The notes beneath the pieces are model-generated. The model was given only the letters and a program-made list of their open reading frames with translations, was not told the origin of the DNA and ran no database searches. The translations under genes were made by a program, and so were the position numbers. 64,000 nucleotides of DNA, taken from positions 248,001-312,000 of the forward strand of contig CAJQUN010000454.1 in assembly GCA_907163345.1 (NCBI GenBank). The letters are read 5' to 3'. The first letter of the stretch is position 1; every line of letters starts with the position of its first letter. Positions 10,488-23,170 of this stretch are shown in pieces. The stretch is from Haberlea rhodopensis (taxonomy: Eukaryota; Streptophyta; Magnoliopsida; Lamiales; Gesneriaceae).

Positions 10488-13400
10488 TTACTCCGAAATC
10501 CTTAAAGAAAACACCATAAATACTTCATAAACACAACAACCCAAAAATCTCTAGAAATTCAAAACTCAAACCCAATTCTATACGTGCCCATACTCTACAA
10601 AGTTACAATCAAAACGAAGATAAATGCGAGGGGAAGAAGATTACCAAATTATCTTCGAGAAATCTCGCTCCCAAATCGAGCCTTGCTCGATTCTTCCATG
10701 GGAGAAAAAAGGGAAAGGGGAAAGGGGAAAGCATGAGAGAGAGGAGATAAACAAGTCCAATGACTGAACACCGAGTCCACTTGGTATATATAGTACCAAA
10801 GCTCTAAAATCCCGAGTCTCAAATACTCGCACCATAACTAATTAAAAATCATACATGTTCAATAATTATCTCCCACTCATTCAATTACGTCACCAACCTC
10901 AATCCAATGCTCCCCGGACTCCAGATCCCACTACCAAGACAAATCCCAAGGTTAACACCTAAATGAGAATAAAATCTCAACTCTTGGATCCAACAACCCC
11001 GATACTTGATTAAAATCCTCGGGAGTCTCAACACCGTAATTATCTCATAGTTACCACCATTAAAATCCATCAAGGATCATAATCACTCCGGAAATAATAC
11101 AATAATTTTCGGATATCACATTTATCCATCGCTAATAAAATTTTGTCATCAAAATTTGCACACGTGTACTCCAAGTACCACCGAGACTTCGCAATTCAAT
11201 TCGAATGTGCAGTATCGAATTATGGACATATCATGAACGATACACCAACTGCGAGGATATCGACCTCGCACCAAATTCTGGAATGGAGTTATCCTCCCAA
11301 ACCATCAAAATCTAAAGAAAAAATGTTAACATACCTCGATGTTAACAACCCAAAAGCAGTCAGTCAACCTTAACTGCTATCTAAACGAATCATTCCTGAT
11401 TCCAACATAGATATTGCCTAAGTGATATTTCTACAACTTAGTCTACGATGCCAAATACACATCGTTACGAAGGAAACTATCAGTATGCAATAGTATATCA
11501 TACTAATCTCAGTTTTCGTTCTCCAATTCCATCTCCATCAAAGGAGTAGTTGCACCACTTGCAACTCGGATCGGGCAACTCACGGCTACCGATCAACATA
11601 AAACACATCTTCACAGATGTCTACATCCGTGTGTTCCAAGGAATCACATCTTGGTCCCAACACACTTTTGAAACTCCACAAAGTTTCAAGGATCCATAGA
11701 GAACATGCAAGAAATCAATTGCATTCTCACCACTTGTGTCGACAACGACACCAAGCGAATTCGAATCCTGGTCATCCATTGTTTACACTTAGAATCAACC
11801 ATTCTAATACAAGGATACTATCAATTAACCAGTAATGAACTGCCTTGACCCAAAACACGACAACCTCTTCTCAAAAGAGAGTCTACCAAAACCTCATAAC
11901 TTATTCTTCCAAATAAATCGTCCCATTGAGATTACCAATCTCAAGGATACCACAATCTCTTACCCGAAATTCACTATACCAGGCACACCAACCCGCTACT
12001 CAACAAGCGTAAAAATGCTGGCATTCGTATATACATACCGATATATATGTCAGAGCACCAAAAACACCACATGCATAATCAATGCACTCGACTTGGGTAT
12101 CTCCAATCATACTCCCAAGCCCCAGACGTGATTGTCAATTACTCAGTTATTCTCACTCAGTGGAGAATAATTATTGACGAATCAACGACTAATGTGCGAA
12201 CTCAACATCAACACCACGCACACCGACTCATCGAATCTCTCAAGATTCCCAATTGGTATATCAATACCTCTTTCCTAACAATGAAAGCGTCATGCACCCA
12301 TGACTCTCCAATCTCAAACCACCATTCGGATAATTCATATACATTTATACAGAAATGTATCCCTGAACCAGTAAATACACAACCGGTTCAGGATAGTGCA
12401 TCCTTGCCTTATCACTAATCATATGCCTTATCACTAATCACACTCAAACCCGTATACACGACGTATACAAATTCTAACGATGCTCCGTACTAATACCATA
12501 GTATTCAACATTTTCGAGCATCTCTCCAGAGACGTCTGCACGTACGTCTCACAAATAACTCAAAGCCATTACCCGGTCCACCACCAGTAACATGGATGAT
12601 TCATAATCAATTCGCAACCGATACCAACTGTTTCCACAACAGCATTGTTCCAAATCTCTCCAAGAGATACAATCGATACAATAGTGTTACCACACTAACT
12701 ATATCCCACAACTCCGGTTATGTCTCACCATTGCATCATTAATGCAAGAATTCTCAATTAAAGGTGACAATAACTTGTTAACCCGCACGTTGTTACTCCC
12801 GACCAAGCAGTGCTGAAAGCTCCATTGAGGTATCTCTCACTTTAACTCAAAGGCATTATAATGACTACACGAGTCCACTATAACCTCTCATCGTATCATC
12901 ATACAATTCACTACACTCGGTTCCGATAAGCAGTATAGCGGCTACAACAAGTTCACTATATCACTGCAACAATAATTCATCTTACCCGGCTAGTAACTCG
13001 CAGCCTCCTAAGATTTATACAAAACCTACCAGCGTATCACATGTTTAATCCCGGTATACAATACCCCCCATCAATTAGAGTGGTCGATCATCATCCAATA
13101 TTTCTCTAATACCGATACGCAAGGGACATTTCAATGTCCTTACTCACTCACAATTCAATCCTAACATGTTAGGATCTATTTCACATACTCATGTGTATGT
13201 GCGACCATGTCCACCATACACCACATCGACATATGTATGTAGTTCCCTCGACAACTACATACACTTCAAGTAGCTTGGCCGTAGCCAACTCAACGAGAAT
13301 ACCCAAAGGTACCGCTACTCGTAACACGTTTTCTACAATACGTGTTGCAGTACACTTACCTATACGGCACGACCATCTATCCTTCGAGCAACCTCCTCGG

Positions 13401-13559
13401 CATAATGATCTCATCAACCTGTGACGCACACACCACCTTGTGCTAACCAGTTGCACTCAAATCATACGATTTAACAGATGCTTCTATATGTATTATTCAA
13501 TCAAAGGCGGCATAAGTCAATCCTTTTCCGCCATGCCTTATCATCGTGAAATACCTCGT

Positions 13560-13985
13560 CACCTTGTGATGGTACGTGTCAATCCATGACATTCATGATA
13601 TCCTCGTCAACTCGTGACGGTACATGTCAACATATGACATCCACAATATCTCGTCAACTCGTGATGATACATGTCAACACGTGACATCCACAATATCATC
13701 GTCAACTCGTGATGGTACATGTCAACACGTAATACCCACAATATCCTCGTCAACTCGTGACAGTACATGTCAACATATGACACCCTCAATATCCTCGTCA
13801 ACTAGTGATGGTATATGTCAACACGTGACATCCACAATATCCTCGTCAACTCGTGACCGTACATGTCAACACATGACATCCACAATATCCTTGTCAACTC
13901 GGGACGGTACATGTCAACACGTGACATCCACATTATCCTCGTCAACTCGTGACGGCACATGTGAACACATGACATCCACATTTAT
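13560..13985 (+). repeat. 45-bp minisatellite
   Basis: About nine imperfect copies of a 45-bp unit containing CTCGTCAACTCGTGACGGTA and CATGTCAACACGTGACATCC. Because the unit is a multiple of three, it creates repetitive open frames on both strands, which I do not treat as proteins. Confidence 0.92.
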
Positions 13986-14100
13986 TGCTAACACAATGGC
14001 AATATAATATTACTCATTGCTAATATAATAGTGGCACGTTTATATTCATCACCCAACGGCGGTATACAATCCACACTCATCGCTCAATGGCGATATAATC

Positions 14101-14490
14101 CCTCGCTAAGTATACATCGGTATCACATCATCGCTACGTATACAGCGGTATCACATCATCGTTATATATACAGCGGCATAATCCATCACTACATATACAG
14201 CGACATAAACAATCGCTACGTATATAGTGGCATAAACCATCGCTACGTATACAGCCGCATAAACCATCGCTACGTATACAACTCCATAATCCATCGCTAC
14301 ATATACAGCAGCATAAACCATTGCTATGTATACTTCGGCATAATCCATCACTACATATACAACGACATAAACCATCGCTACGTATACATTGGCATAAACC
14401 ATTGCTACGTATACAACGACATAATCATCGCTACAGCGACATAAACCATCGCTATGTATACAGCGCATAATCCATCGCTACGTACACAAC
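14101..14490 (+). repeat. 27-bp minisatellite
   Basis: About fourteen degenerate copies of a unit containing CATCGCTACGTATACAGCGG followed by CATAAAC. The CGCT...AGCG pair is a small inverted repeat. The unit is a multiple of three and generates tyrosine/valine-rich artefact frames. Confidence 0.92.
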
Positions 14491-14499
14491 GGCATAATC

Positions 14500-14685
14500 A
14501 TGGACTCAAGAGGTGACTCACATGTATGTAGCACTTTGTTCTTTCGGACTCAAGAGGTGACTCACATGTATGTAGCACTTTGTTCCTTTCGGACGCAAGA
14601 GGTGACTCGCATGTATGTAGCACTTTGTTCCTTTCGGACTCAAGAGGTGACTCACATCACATGTAGCACTTTGTTCCCAAACTCA
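14500..14685 (+). repeat. 44/45-bp minisatellite, 4 copies
   Basis: Four copies of a unit containing GACTCAAGAGGTGACTCACA and TGTATGTAGCACTTTGTTC; the last is disturbed. Confidence 0.9.
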
Positions 14686-15200
14686 TCGCTTCGACGTGAC
14701 AGCGGCATGTATCATCGCTTTGACACGACAGCGGCATTAACATAATATCACTCGCTTTGAATTATCAGCGGCTCAATGATATCCCTCGCTTCGACACATC
14801 TGCGACTCGCGCTACGATGTGATAGCGGCAAATATCCTGATCCAGTGCTCGATAAGACATCGACAAATATCATGTACCATAGTGGCTCAATGATATCCCT
14901 CGTTTCGACATACTAGCAACTCACGCTACAATATGACAACGGCAAATATCTTGATCCATCGCTGCTCAATATACCTGCATCAATACAATGATCTCAATAT
15001 GTACAATTAATACAACAATTCACAAGTCCTAATTCGTTATATCAGCAGCTCAATAATATCCCTCGGTTTGAATTATCAGTGGCTCAATGATATCCCTCGC
15101 TTCGACATATCAGCGACCCACGCTACGATATGACAGAGACAAATACCATGATTCGTCGCTTGATAAGACAACGGCAAATATTCTGATCCATCACTAATCG
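14686..15200 (+). repeat. Irregular CGCTTCGACA...CAGCGGC repeats
   Basis: Loosely repeated blocks with TCGCTTCGACATATCAGCG, TCAATGATATCCCTCG and GACAGCGGCAAATAT. Spacing is irregular, so no unit length is given. The inverted GCG pairs match the style of the neighbouring arrays. Confidence 0.7.
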
Positions 15201-15634
15201 ATATACCCGTAGCAGTACAATAATTGCAATACATTCACATATACCTGCATTCTCATAATCATAATGCAACCATACCTGGTCATCACATCATCTGCTGTCA
15301 CCTATTGATGACACCACATTGTCTACCATTTTATGTCCCCAGACAGTACATCATGTTTCTCATTCCCTGATTTTCCTACAAAATCAGATTTCTTAGCACT
15401 TATCACATCAAGTACCAATCATTTCCATCAATACAATTCTCATCGTATTCCATACGATCATGCAACCACAATGGTTAGCAACAACACATATCGGTTATGA
15501 CTTCGTGTCATATTATGCACATAAGCAAAATAGTTGTGTCACACAACACTAACTATAATCATGCATAAACTATGTGCTACTCATTTCTATCAACACATCC
15601 CTAGGCCCTCAACAGCCCAAAATAGCAAACCACT

Positions 15635-15646
15635 GCTCTGATACCA
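15635..15646 (-). other. Primer binding site of the LARD
   Basis: GCTCTGATACCA on the plus strand, i.e. TGGTATCAGAGC on the minus strand, four bases from the 5' LTR boundary at 15651. It fixes the element's orientation. Confidence 0.9.
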
Positions 15647-15650
15647 CTAA

Positions 15651-17430
15651 TGTAAGGCACTCGCTGCCTTAAACTGTTACTAGTGCATTATCACGTATAT
15701 TAGTGCATACATTCATGCCATTAGGGAATTCTTATACACACTTCAATAACATTAACATGTCATTTACAAAATTTTTGACATTAATCTACTTAATGTTCAA
15801 TACCGCTCCTCTAGCATAAGCATACACCTCATAATACACTAACATATTCTCAATTCATTATGCAATGCCCCTCAATTAATTGCATGCTAATCATAACTGA
15901 AAAGAGAATCTCAAAAACCTTATACAGCCCATATACACATAAGAAAGCTCACATGCGAGCATTGAATAAATAGATGTGTATCTATTGTATATATAAGTTC
16001 TACCCAATACCAACATTTGTACCTCAGCCCTAGGAGCATTTCCAATCAACAGCTCGAACTCAACTCTAGAGCGAATGTTGTACCTATCTACATGTCCCAA
16101 CAGTAACAGCCTCCACACGGGGTGAGCATACCAATAACACCATCTCAATAACAACAATATCACAATTCATAAAATCTCACAATAGCCAAAACCATAAAAT
16201 TCCCAAAATCAGCTAATCATTACCTTGATTAACTTTAATCATACTCAAACCGATAATTCCATAATCGAATATAATTAAATCATTATACTAATGATTTTAC
16301 TGATATCACATATATCTCAACAATGATTCCACAGTTTTATTTCATCGTATCACATCGCTCGCTCAACAGCGCGGCATCATAACTGATGCTCGCTCAACAG
16401 CGACAACATCCTAATCATTGCTTGCTCAATAGCGGCATCACCTAATTCTCAATGCATATCATAATGATTGCAACAACATTATTATTCATACACATGACAA
16501 TAATATATCTAACAGTGCTCGTACGTTGTAGTACCTTATAATCCATTAGTAAGAGCTAATCCTTGCCTTGCCCCGAGATCCAGTGAATTATTCGCTAAAC
16601 ACAGTCAATAACTCACAATTAATTACGTGCACATAATCACATACCCAAGCACATATTCATCCTCCAACTACATCATCAATCATGATGATTAACCATTTAA
16701 AAGACTCGGTCAAAGCATGCATCAATTCCACAATATAAAAATTCCTAAAATCCGGACTCTCGGTCGATCGGCCAGAAGCTCTCGATCGATCGAGAGCCAC
16801 AACAAATTTGCAACAAAAATTCATTCACGCGTGATCGATTGATCGCCAGACCATCTCGATCGATCGGCCGCTTGCTCGATCGATTCAGTGTACTGTTCAG
16901 CGTCTTCCACTTTTTGCCAACGACGCGCGATCGATCGAGCCCACTTGCCGATTGATCGGCGAGCTCTGTAACAGCCAATATGGTGTTTTTCGAGCCAAAA
17001 CTCACAAAATCACAAACCCAACACCCATTACTCCGAAAATCCTTAAACAAACACCATAAATACTCCTTAAACACAACAATCCAAAAATATCTAGAAATTC
17101 AAAACTCAAACCCAATTCTATACATGCCATACTCTACAAAGCTACAATCAAAACGAACATAAATGCGAGGGGAAGAAGATCACCAAATTATCTTCGAGAA
17201 ATCTCGCTCCGAAATCGAGCCTTGCTCGATTCTTCCATGGGAGAAAAAAGGGAAAGGTAAAGGGGAAAGGGGAAAGCGTGAGAGAGAGGGAGAGAGAGGA
17301 GAGAAACAAGTCCAATGACTGAACACCGAGTCTACTTGGTATATATAGTACCAAGGCTCCAAAATCCCGAGTCTCAAATATTCGCACCATAATCACTCCG
17401 GGATTAATACAATAATTTCCAAATATCACA
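15651..17430 (-). repeat. 5' LTR of the LARD
   Basis: 1,780 bp, TGTAAGGCAC to AAATATCACA on the plus strand. It holds CGCTCGCTCAACAGCG-type subrepeats (16355-16440) and a CGATCGATCG-type array (16761-16960). Confidence 0.87.
16761..16960. repeat. CGATCGATCG-type array (LARD LTR)
   Basis: Seven sites, some perfect (TCGATCGATCGA, GCGATCGATCGA) and some decayed (GATCGATTGATCG, CGATTGATCGG), spread over 200 bp. Confidence 0.9.
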
Positions 17431-17438
17431 AGTTTTGT

Positions 17439-17630
17439 GATGTGGACATCACACGTACTCTGTGGAAATTACAGTGCAAAAAGAGTTCTCCTACCGTAAG
17501 GTGTAAATGGGGTCTTCGAGCGTCTTTGAAGCCCAAAATGGGTTTTTGGAAATTAACGAAGTATGGTGGTCCTTACACATGTATCTCAAGTAATGTTGGT
17601 ATAGACCACCACAACATGGACAGTAATATG
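17439..17630 (+). pseudogene. Mutator-like transposase fragment, part 1
   Basis: Codons from 17442 read KWGLRASLK...GFWKLTKYGGPYTC followed by SSNVGIDHHNMDSNM. This is the plant MuDR-type N-terminal region (C/W-x-LRA, W-x-x-x-KY-x-x-x-HTC, DH-x-x-DS). It stops exactly at the Copia-1 insertion and resumes in the same frame at 37356. The upstream part is lost at the LARD boundary. This is the oldest layer of the nest. Confidence 0.82.
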
Positions 17631-19095
17631 TGTTGGGATATACCCTAAGACAAGTCATTAGATGATTGTTTATGACATACAATGTATTATGATTTTATAA
17701 ATGGCAAATCATTATTATATATTATTCAAATATCTGTGCAATATGAATTGATATATAAGTTAATGTCCTTAGAATAATATTGTATTATTCTTAAAGATTG
17801 TCCATAGTCAAGTATTATCATAAATCATGATAATGATAATACATTGAGACTAGTATGTTTTGATTGATGAATTGTTCATGGATATGAGATATCAAATCAA
17901 CACATGGGTACATGTTAGAGAATAATGTACTGGACAGACCCACCATGAGAATGCTACATGGATAGTTATATGAGTGTCATAAGCAATTCTCATAGTGATA
18001 ATAATGTATGTAATCTTTACGACTTGAGATCATCAGAGATCCCAACATAAGGAGTTATGTATCTTGATATTGTCAAACGTTACCTGTAACAGGGTAAACT
18101 ACAAAGGCAGCTATTGGATACACTACGAATTATGTAGAGGGATGTTGATTGATCAAGATAGGATTTGTCCCTCCTATATAACAGGAGAAGTGTTTGGGTC
18201 TTTGATCAAGTAAGACTAAAATGCATGGCCGTACTCGAATAAGTCGATATGTGATATCGAGCTTATTCGTTTATTCTAGGTCTACTTGGGGATCAAGAAA
18301 TAGAGATTGAATATACGAGTATGACTATTCCATGACTCGTGTTCAATCTAAACACATGGACAAAGGGATTAAGTTACATTGTTAATATTATCACAAGTTC
18401 TAAGGTTATGTCGAGTCAATGACATTCTTGTAATTTGGGTAGCCTTGATGTGTTGCTAGATACCGCTCATTGCTTGTGACATAAAATGAGATTTTATGTC
18501 ACTGCCAACATTGCAAGATCCTATCGGGTCGCACAAAAGATTAAATCGATAAAGGGAATTAAATTCATTGGATGAATTAATTAATTAAGAAGAGTCTTAA
18601 TTACATGATTACAAGGATTTAATTAAATCATGGGTTTGGGCCCATGAGGCTTTGTGAAAGCCTTTAATTAAATCATATATAATTTTATAACAAGGTGATT
18701 AATTAGATTAATCCAAAATATCAAAAACCTAGCCACCAACATAAGAAGCTCTCGGCCACTTCTCAAACAAAAGGGATTTCTCGGCCGCCGCCTTGATCTT
18801 TTGTGTTTCCGGCCATCTTCATTCGATTTAGAATCGTGTGTGGTTATTGTTCCGGTTTAAGAACGAGTCTAGCAACTTGTTCTTAAATCCCCTTTTCGAT
18901 TTGATCGTGTGGATACCGTAGAGACGAAGGTGTAAATTTTCGTTTGTGACTCGTGGTGCTACAACGAGGATTCTGCATCAAACACGCTACAAGGGTGAGA
19001 CTCTTTAATCATTCCGATATGAATACTCTGTATAGATCCTCGGTTAGGAATCCAAATTTTATTTCCGCTGCGCATTGCTTGTTGGATTCCTTACA
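17631..19095 (+). repeat. 5' LTR of Copia-1
   Basis: 1,465 bp, same length as the 3' LTR with only scattered substitutions. Contains TCTCGGCCGCCGCC near 18780. The following primer site is damaged (GTGTCAGAGCC at 19096, lacking three bases of TGGTATCAGAGCC). Confidence 0.95.
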
Positions 19096-20752
19096 GTGTC
19101 AGAGCCGTGTACAAAGCTCATATCGGAATTATGTGGTTAATCGTTTAATCATATTTAGAATTATATTGCATGCTTTAAAACTGTATAATTCATATTTGAT
19201 ATGGAATAAATCGGTTTTGTGAAATCATCGTATAATTGTATTTGATATAAATTGGTGAATTATTGTATATGATACAAGAAGGCAAAAAATCGAACCTTGA
19301 ACCATGATGGTTCGGCCACCACCATAACAAATGACCCACGGCTGCCACATGAGGGCTAGGGTTTTTCGAACCCTTGGCTCGAGATGGTCTAGCCGTTGTG
19401 GCTCATGGTTGTGCATGGAGGTGTTGAAACATGGCTAGGGGTTAAATTTTTTTTTGCTCGATTAGATGGTTGGCGGCAACATCCACGTGAGAGCTAGGGT
19501 TTTTCGAACCCCTTGGCTCGAGATGGTCAAGCCGCCACCGTCATGAATCGTGCATAAGCCGAGCCACCGCCGAAGGACTAGAGTTTCAAACCCTAGGGTT
19601 TGTAGGCTCACGGCCGTCGCATGTGAACCCTTAGCCACATTCGGTCCATGAGGGGCCGAGATGACTAGGGTTTCGAACCCTAGTCACATGCGTGGTGGGC
19701 CGTGGTTTTGGGCTAAGGATCCGTGACATGTGATGTCCCGAGCGTACGATAATTTTCATAAAATTTATTTTACAGTTTTATTGGGATTAAATTTTAAAAT
19801 GTTTAGAATTTAATTCATTAATTGTTATAGCATGTTTTATATGTTGTTTGAGCATGGTGCATGGTTATAGCCCTATTAGATAGGAGTTTGTGGATGTTTG
19901 TAATTTAATACGGCCTGCGAGTCGTGCCTTCTCTATTTTTCTGAATGTATTCCCTCCCCTATGCTCCCCCTCGAATGTAACTCGAGGAATGCTCTAAATC
20001 ATGTAATTGTTATATAGTTTAGTTAGAGTTTTATTGATGGAGATCAATGAAGATGGACCATGGTGCCGGGATGAGAAGGCCATTCACAAAAGGGAGCCAA
20101 AGAGGTGCTTGGAGAAGTTACCCTTAGGTTGACTTTTTTAGATTTTCTCATTGGCTTGAGAAATCTTTAGTTGGGGCTATAACCATGGCAAGTTTTCATT
20201 ATGTTGATGTATGAGATGCATGTTTAATGTTTTATTTAATATTGATGCTTACATATATATATGTAGATATGTATATATTCATATATGTACCAGACATATT
20301 TTCAATATTAATAAAATCATGAGATCAATAAATCCCTCTTATAATATTAAGTTTAAGATGCCTTCCAATTAAAAATACTCGTCAAGACTTCGATTGAACA
20401 TGTGTGGGTTTGCCAAAGCAAAGCACCGTGACAATCTTAGTAAGACGCGAAAGGATAATAGTGATATCCGTGTTATTTTAAAATTGGGTTCGACTTAACT
20501 AGCGTTATCTCAATAGGATTGGGAACCTAGAGGCATGGGGTTAGAGAATAATTCATTAGATGAATTTGAACAAAGCGTTGTTCGTCCAACCATCCAAGAA
20601 TTGCATGTGATTGTAATTGACAAAGAGTTGTCTACCTAAATAACCGAGTCTTGGGCGATTAACCAATGCTAACTCAAGATTAAGTGAAATATGGATCTTG
20701 GCCAACTAAAGTTTTCGAGGGTAGATAATTTTAAACAAAATAGTGGGAGTAT
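19096..20752 (+). other. 5' leader of Copia-1
   Basis: 1.66 kb between the damaged primer site and the Gypsy-2 insertion; the gag ATG lies beyond it at 31911. Three diverged blocks (about 19300-19690) repeat GCTAGGGTTTTTCGAACCC and GGCTCGAGATGGT. No coding sequence recognised. Confidence 0.75.
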
Positions 20753-23099
20753 TGTGAGACCCCGATACTTAAACATAATATAAGGTACAATTATGAGAAC
20801 TAATCATGCATAATCAAAGTATTTAATCGTGTTGACATCTTGAGCTTAAGGGTCACGTGCGCCAATAAAAATTTCAAAAGAAAACAGTTACATTCCCCAA
20901 AACAATAGGAGTGACACTATAGTTATACTCTACTACTTGTAGAGACTACACAAAAGAACTCTGTCCTGCCATCGTTGTAGCACTCCTTACAGCTCAAAGT
21001 ATCAACCCCGACCCTAGTTCTCCTTAGCAAAAGCAGCTACAAAGACAACCCCCAACATAAGCATATCATAATTCATATTCAACATAATATGAATGTAAAA
21101 CGTAAATGCATAAATCATAAATACGAAACACTTCCTGTATTTCCATCGCATTTACAACGCCTATTGGTTGTCCCTGTACCATAATTCATAATCAAATCAC
21201 TATATGAACATATGGCCTCATAAATAAATATCATGACATATCATTACTTTTTCTTGAGTCAGTCATCATCAGTTATTTTAATGCTTCTTCGCTCCATAAT
21301 CTCAAAACAAGCGGTATCTCATCCTCGCTTCTTCATACAAGCGGTATCTCATCCTCGCTTAGTATGGCATACCCCGCCTCTATGTGCAAGCGAGCCTCCC
21401 CCCTCCCGCTCCACATATTTAGCGGTAAAGCGTAAGCATTAAATCTTCACTGTGATCACCCCTGACTCGTGGAATACACCTCTATTATTCCACAGCACAA
21501 TATGCAATCACAATGCATAATAACATGTATCATACTCTTAATGCATCACTTTGCATTCATCATGTGACAAATAGACAACATAAAGTACATGTTACTGTTG
21601 GGTGCCCGTACGTCGCTTACGTACCTTTCCAAAATATAGTGTGTTCCAGGACTCTATCCCCTGCGCTGTGTAGCTATCTGTGAAGGCTCTACACCAATGT
21701 ACAACACAATATTAGATGCCAAATTATAGACAAAAATCAAAAATCCAACAAAAAAACTTCATTTCCATTGTTCTGCCTCTGGCGATCGATCGCTACTCTG
21801 AGGCGATCGATCGCCAGACTTCACTGGCTTGAGGCGATCGATCGCACCATTCATGGCGATCAATCACCTGCCTTTGGTTTTGGCCATTGGCCTTCGGCGA
21901 TCGATCGCCCCGTTTGTGGCGATCGATCGCCACATGCTCTGTGCGCGATATTTTCCAGATTTCTGAACACTCATATTCATACCTAACCAGCACATAAGAT
22001 ATACCACATGCCCAAACCAACATGCTAGTAGCTACAAGGTACTACCGTGAGTGTATTCATATCAAATTCATACCCCAAACTCAAACCCACATGCATTAAA
22101 ATTGCACATTTACATCAGTACTCAACCAAACTTTCTGGAAACAGGGTAACATATTTCTTTTCCAGATTTCTCGAGCACCTCATTTCATGCTATTAAAACT
22201 ACAACATATAACATAAAACATGCTCGAACAAAAACGCCATGGGCTTTACAAAACTACCATGCATGTACTCAAATCAAAGGTTTACCAAAAACCTAGCTAA
22301 CATGCATGATAATATCTCCACAACTTCACTCCCATCCCATATTTTCCAGAAAAACAGGGCACACACCTTACCCAGATTTTCGAACACTATATTTTACATG
22401 CTTAAATCCTTCACATAAAACATGTAACATGCTCAAGGAAAAATACTGGAAGCTTCATAACAACACCATGTAAGCATTTAAATCGAAGGTTTTAAGAAAC
22501 CTAAGCTAACATGCCATTTTCACACCACTTAAAAACATGAACTTAATCAAGCTTAAATAAAAAACAGAGCATGGTTTCTCACCCTACTTTGCTCCGATTT
22601 TTGAAAGGCTTCCAAACAATGAAAATGGAAGGGCTCCTCTCAATCTTGCTTAGCAGGTGCATGAGATAATTTGGGAGAGAAATGGCTAGATTTGGAGTGG
22701 AGGAAAAGGGATGAATCATTGTGCCAAGTGGGGGGTATGGCCAGCTTATGCTGTGTCATCAGCATGGGTTGGGGGGGGGGGGGGGGGGGGTTGGGTGTTG
22801 GGTGGTATGATGTGTTATGTTTTGGTCCCGGTATTTCGTACGATGTATAAAAATATCCTCACATGATATTTATAGTATTTTCTCAATAAAATACTTCAAT
22901 TCCCATTTAAACATGCTTCACCAAAATAAATAACACACACCCCAATAATCATGCCACAACCCCAAAATCCCAACATATATCACATGCACTCTGAAATGCA
23001 CCTCCCCAATAATATCAATTCAACCCTATGAATTAACACCAAAATCATCATAATTTAATTAATGATTTAAAATCGCATAATCATTGCGGGGATATCACA
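20753..23099 (-). repeat. 3' LTR of Gypsy-2
   Basis: 2,347 bp. Notable parts are AAGCGGTATCTCATCCTCGC subrepeats (21308-21360), a CGATCGATCG array (21783-21929) and a 20-base G run (22771-22790) that is only 7 G in the other LTR. Confidence 0.95.
21783..21929. repeat. CGATCGATCG array (Gypsy-2 3' LTR)
   Basis: Five perfect GCGATCGATCGC-type sites plus one decayed (GCGATCAATCAC). The matching array in the 5' LTR is at 28922-29068, where the fourth site is perfect and the fifth reads GTGATCGATCGC. Confidence 0.95.
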
Positions 23100-23118
23100 A
23101 TACTCCCCTACTTATAAG
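23100..23118 (-). other. Polypurine tract of Gypsy-2
   Basis: Plus strand ATACTCCCCTACTTATAAG, the reverse complement of the Gypsy-1 tract; adjoins the 3' LTR. Confidence 0.85.
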
Positions 23119-23170
23119 ATTTCGTCCTCGAAATCAGCATGCACTTACCCAATATAAAACAAAACATATA

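Larger units (their letters stand above)
8252..11120 (-). repeat. 3' LTR of the LARD, broken by a solo LTR
   Basis: 8252-8368 matches 16906-17060 of the right LTR but lacks about 38 bp (16926-16963) that carry CGATCGATCG motifs. 10515-11120 matches about 17055-17430 but has some 250 bp extra (about 10836-11085), which looks like a deletion in the right LTR. The part left of CACTT is replaced by Gypsy-1. Confidence 0.8.
11121..15650 (-). other. Non-coding internal region of the LARD
   Basis: 4.5 kb between the element's LTRs. I see no reverse transcriptase, integrase, protease or zinc-knuckle motif on either strand. Frames at 11143-12418 show no family hallmarks. The right half is a series of minisatellites (13560-15200). 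The rest is AT-rich, unassigned sequence. Confidence 0.7.
8252..17430 (-). mobile_element. LARD-like non-autonomous LTR retrotransposon
   Basis: Minus-orientation element. The right (5') LTR is 15651-17430, followed leftward by a reverse-complement primer site at 15635-15646. The internal region 11121-15650 has no gag or pol homology that I can recognise. The left (3') LTR survives as 8252-8368 plus 10515-11120. Both LTRs end ATATCACA on the plus strand. The left LTR was hit by Gypsy-1 and a solo LTR. A 4.5-kb non-coding interior with intact LTR and primer site fits a LARD mobilised in trans. The sequence after the left LTR (AATCGCTAATAAAATTTTG) vaguely resembles the region after the Gypsy polypurine tracts, suggesting a Tekay ancestor; this is inference. 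Confidence 0.75.

Noticed and set aside
11143..12418. Frames of 70-120 codons in the LARD interior
   Set aside because: No family motifs, several overlapping frames of similar length, and codon content typical of AT-rich non-coding DNA.
13607..14468. Repetitive frames on both strands (Ser/Thr-rich and Tyr/Val-rich)
   Set aside because: Created by 45-bp and 27-bp minisatellites whose unit lengths are multiples of three.
20740..20756. AGTGGGAGTAT before TGTGAGACC as a plus-strand polypurine tract
   Set aside because: Looks like one, but Gypsy-2 is in minus orientation with its true tract at 23100-23118; AGTAT here is the target duplication.
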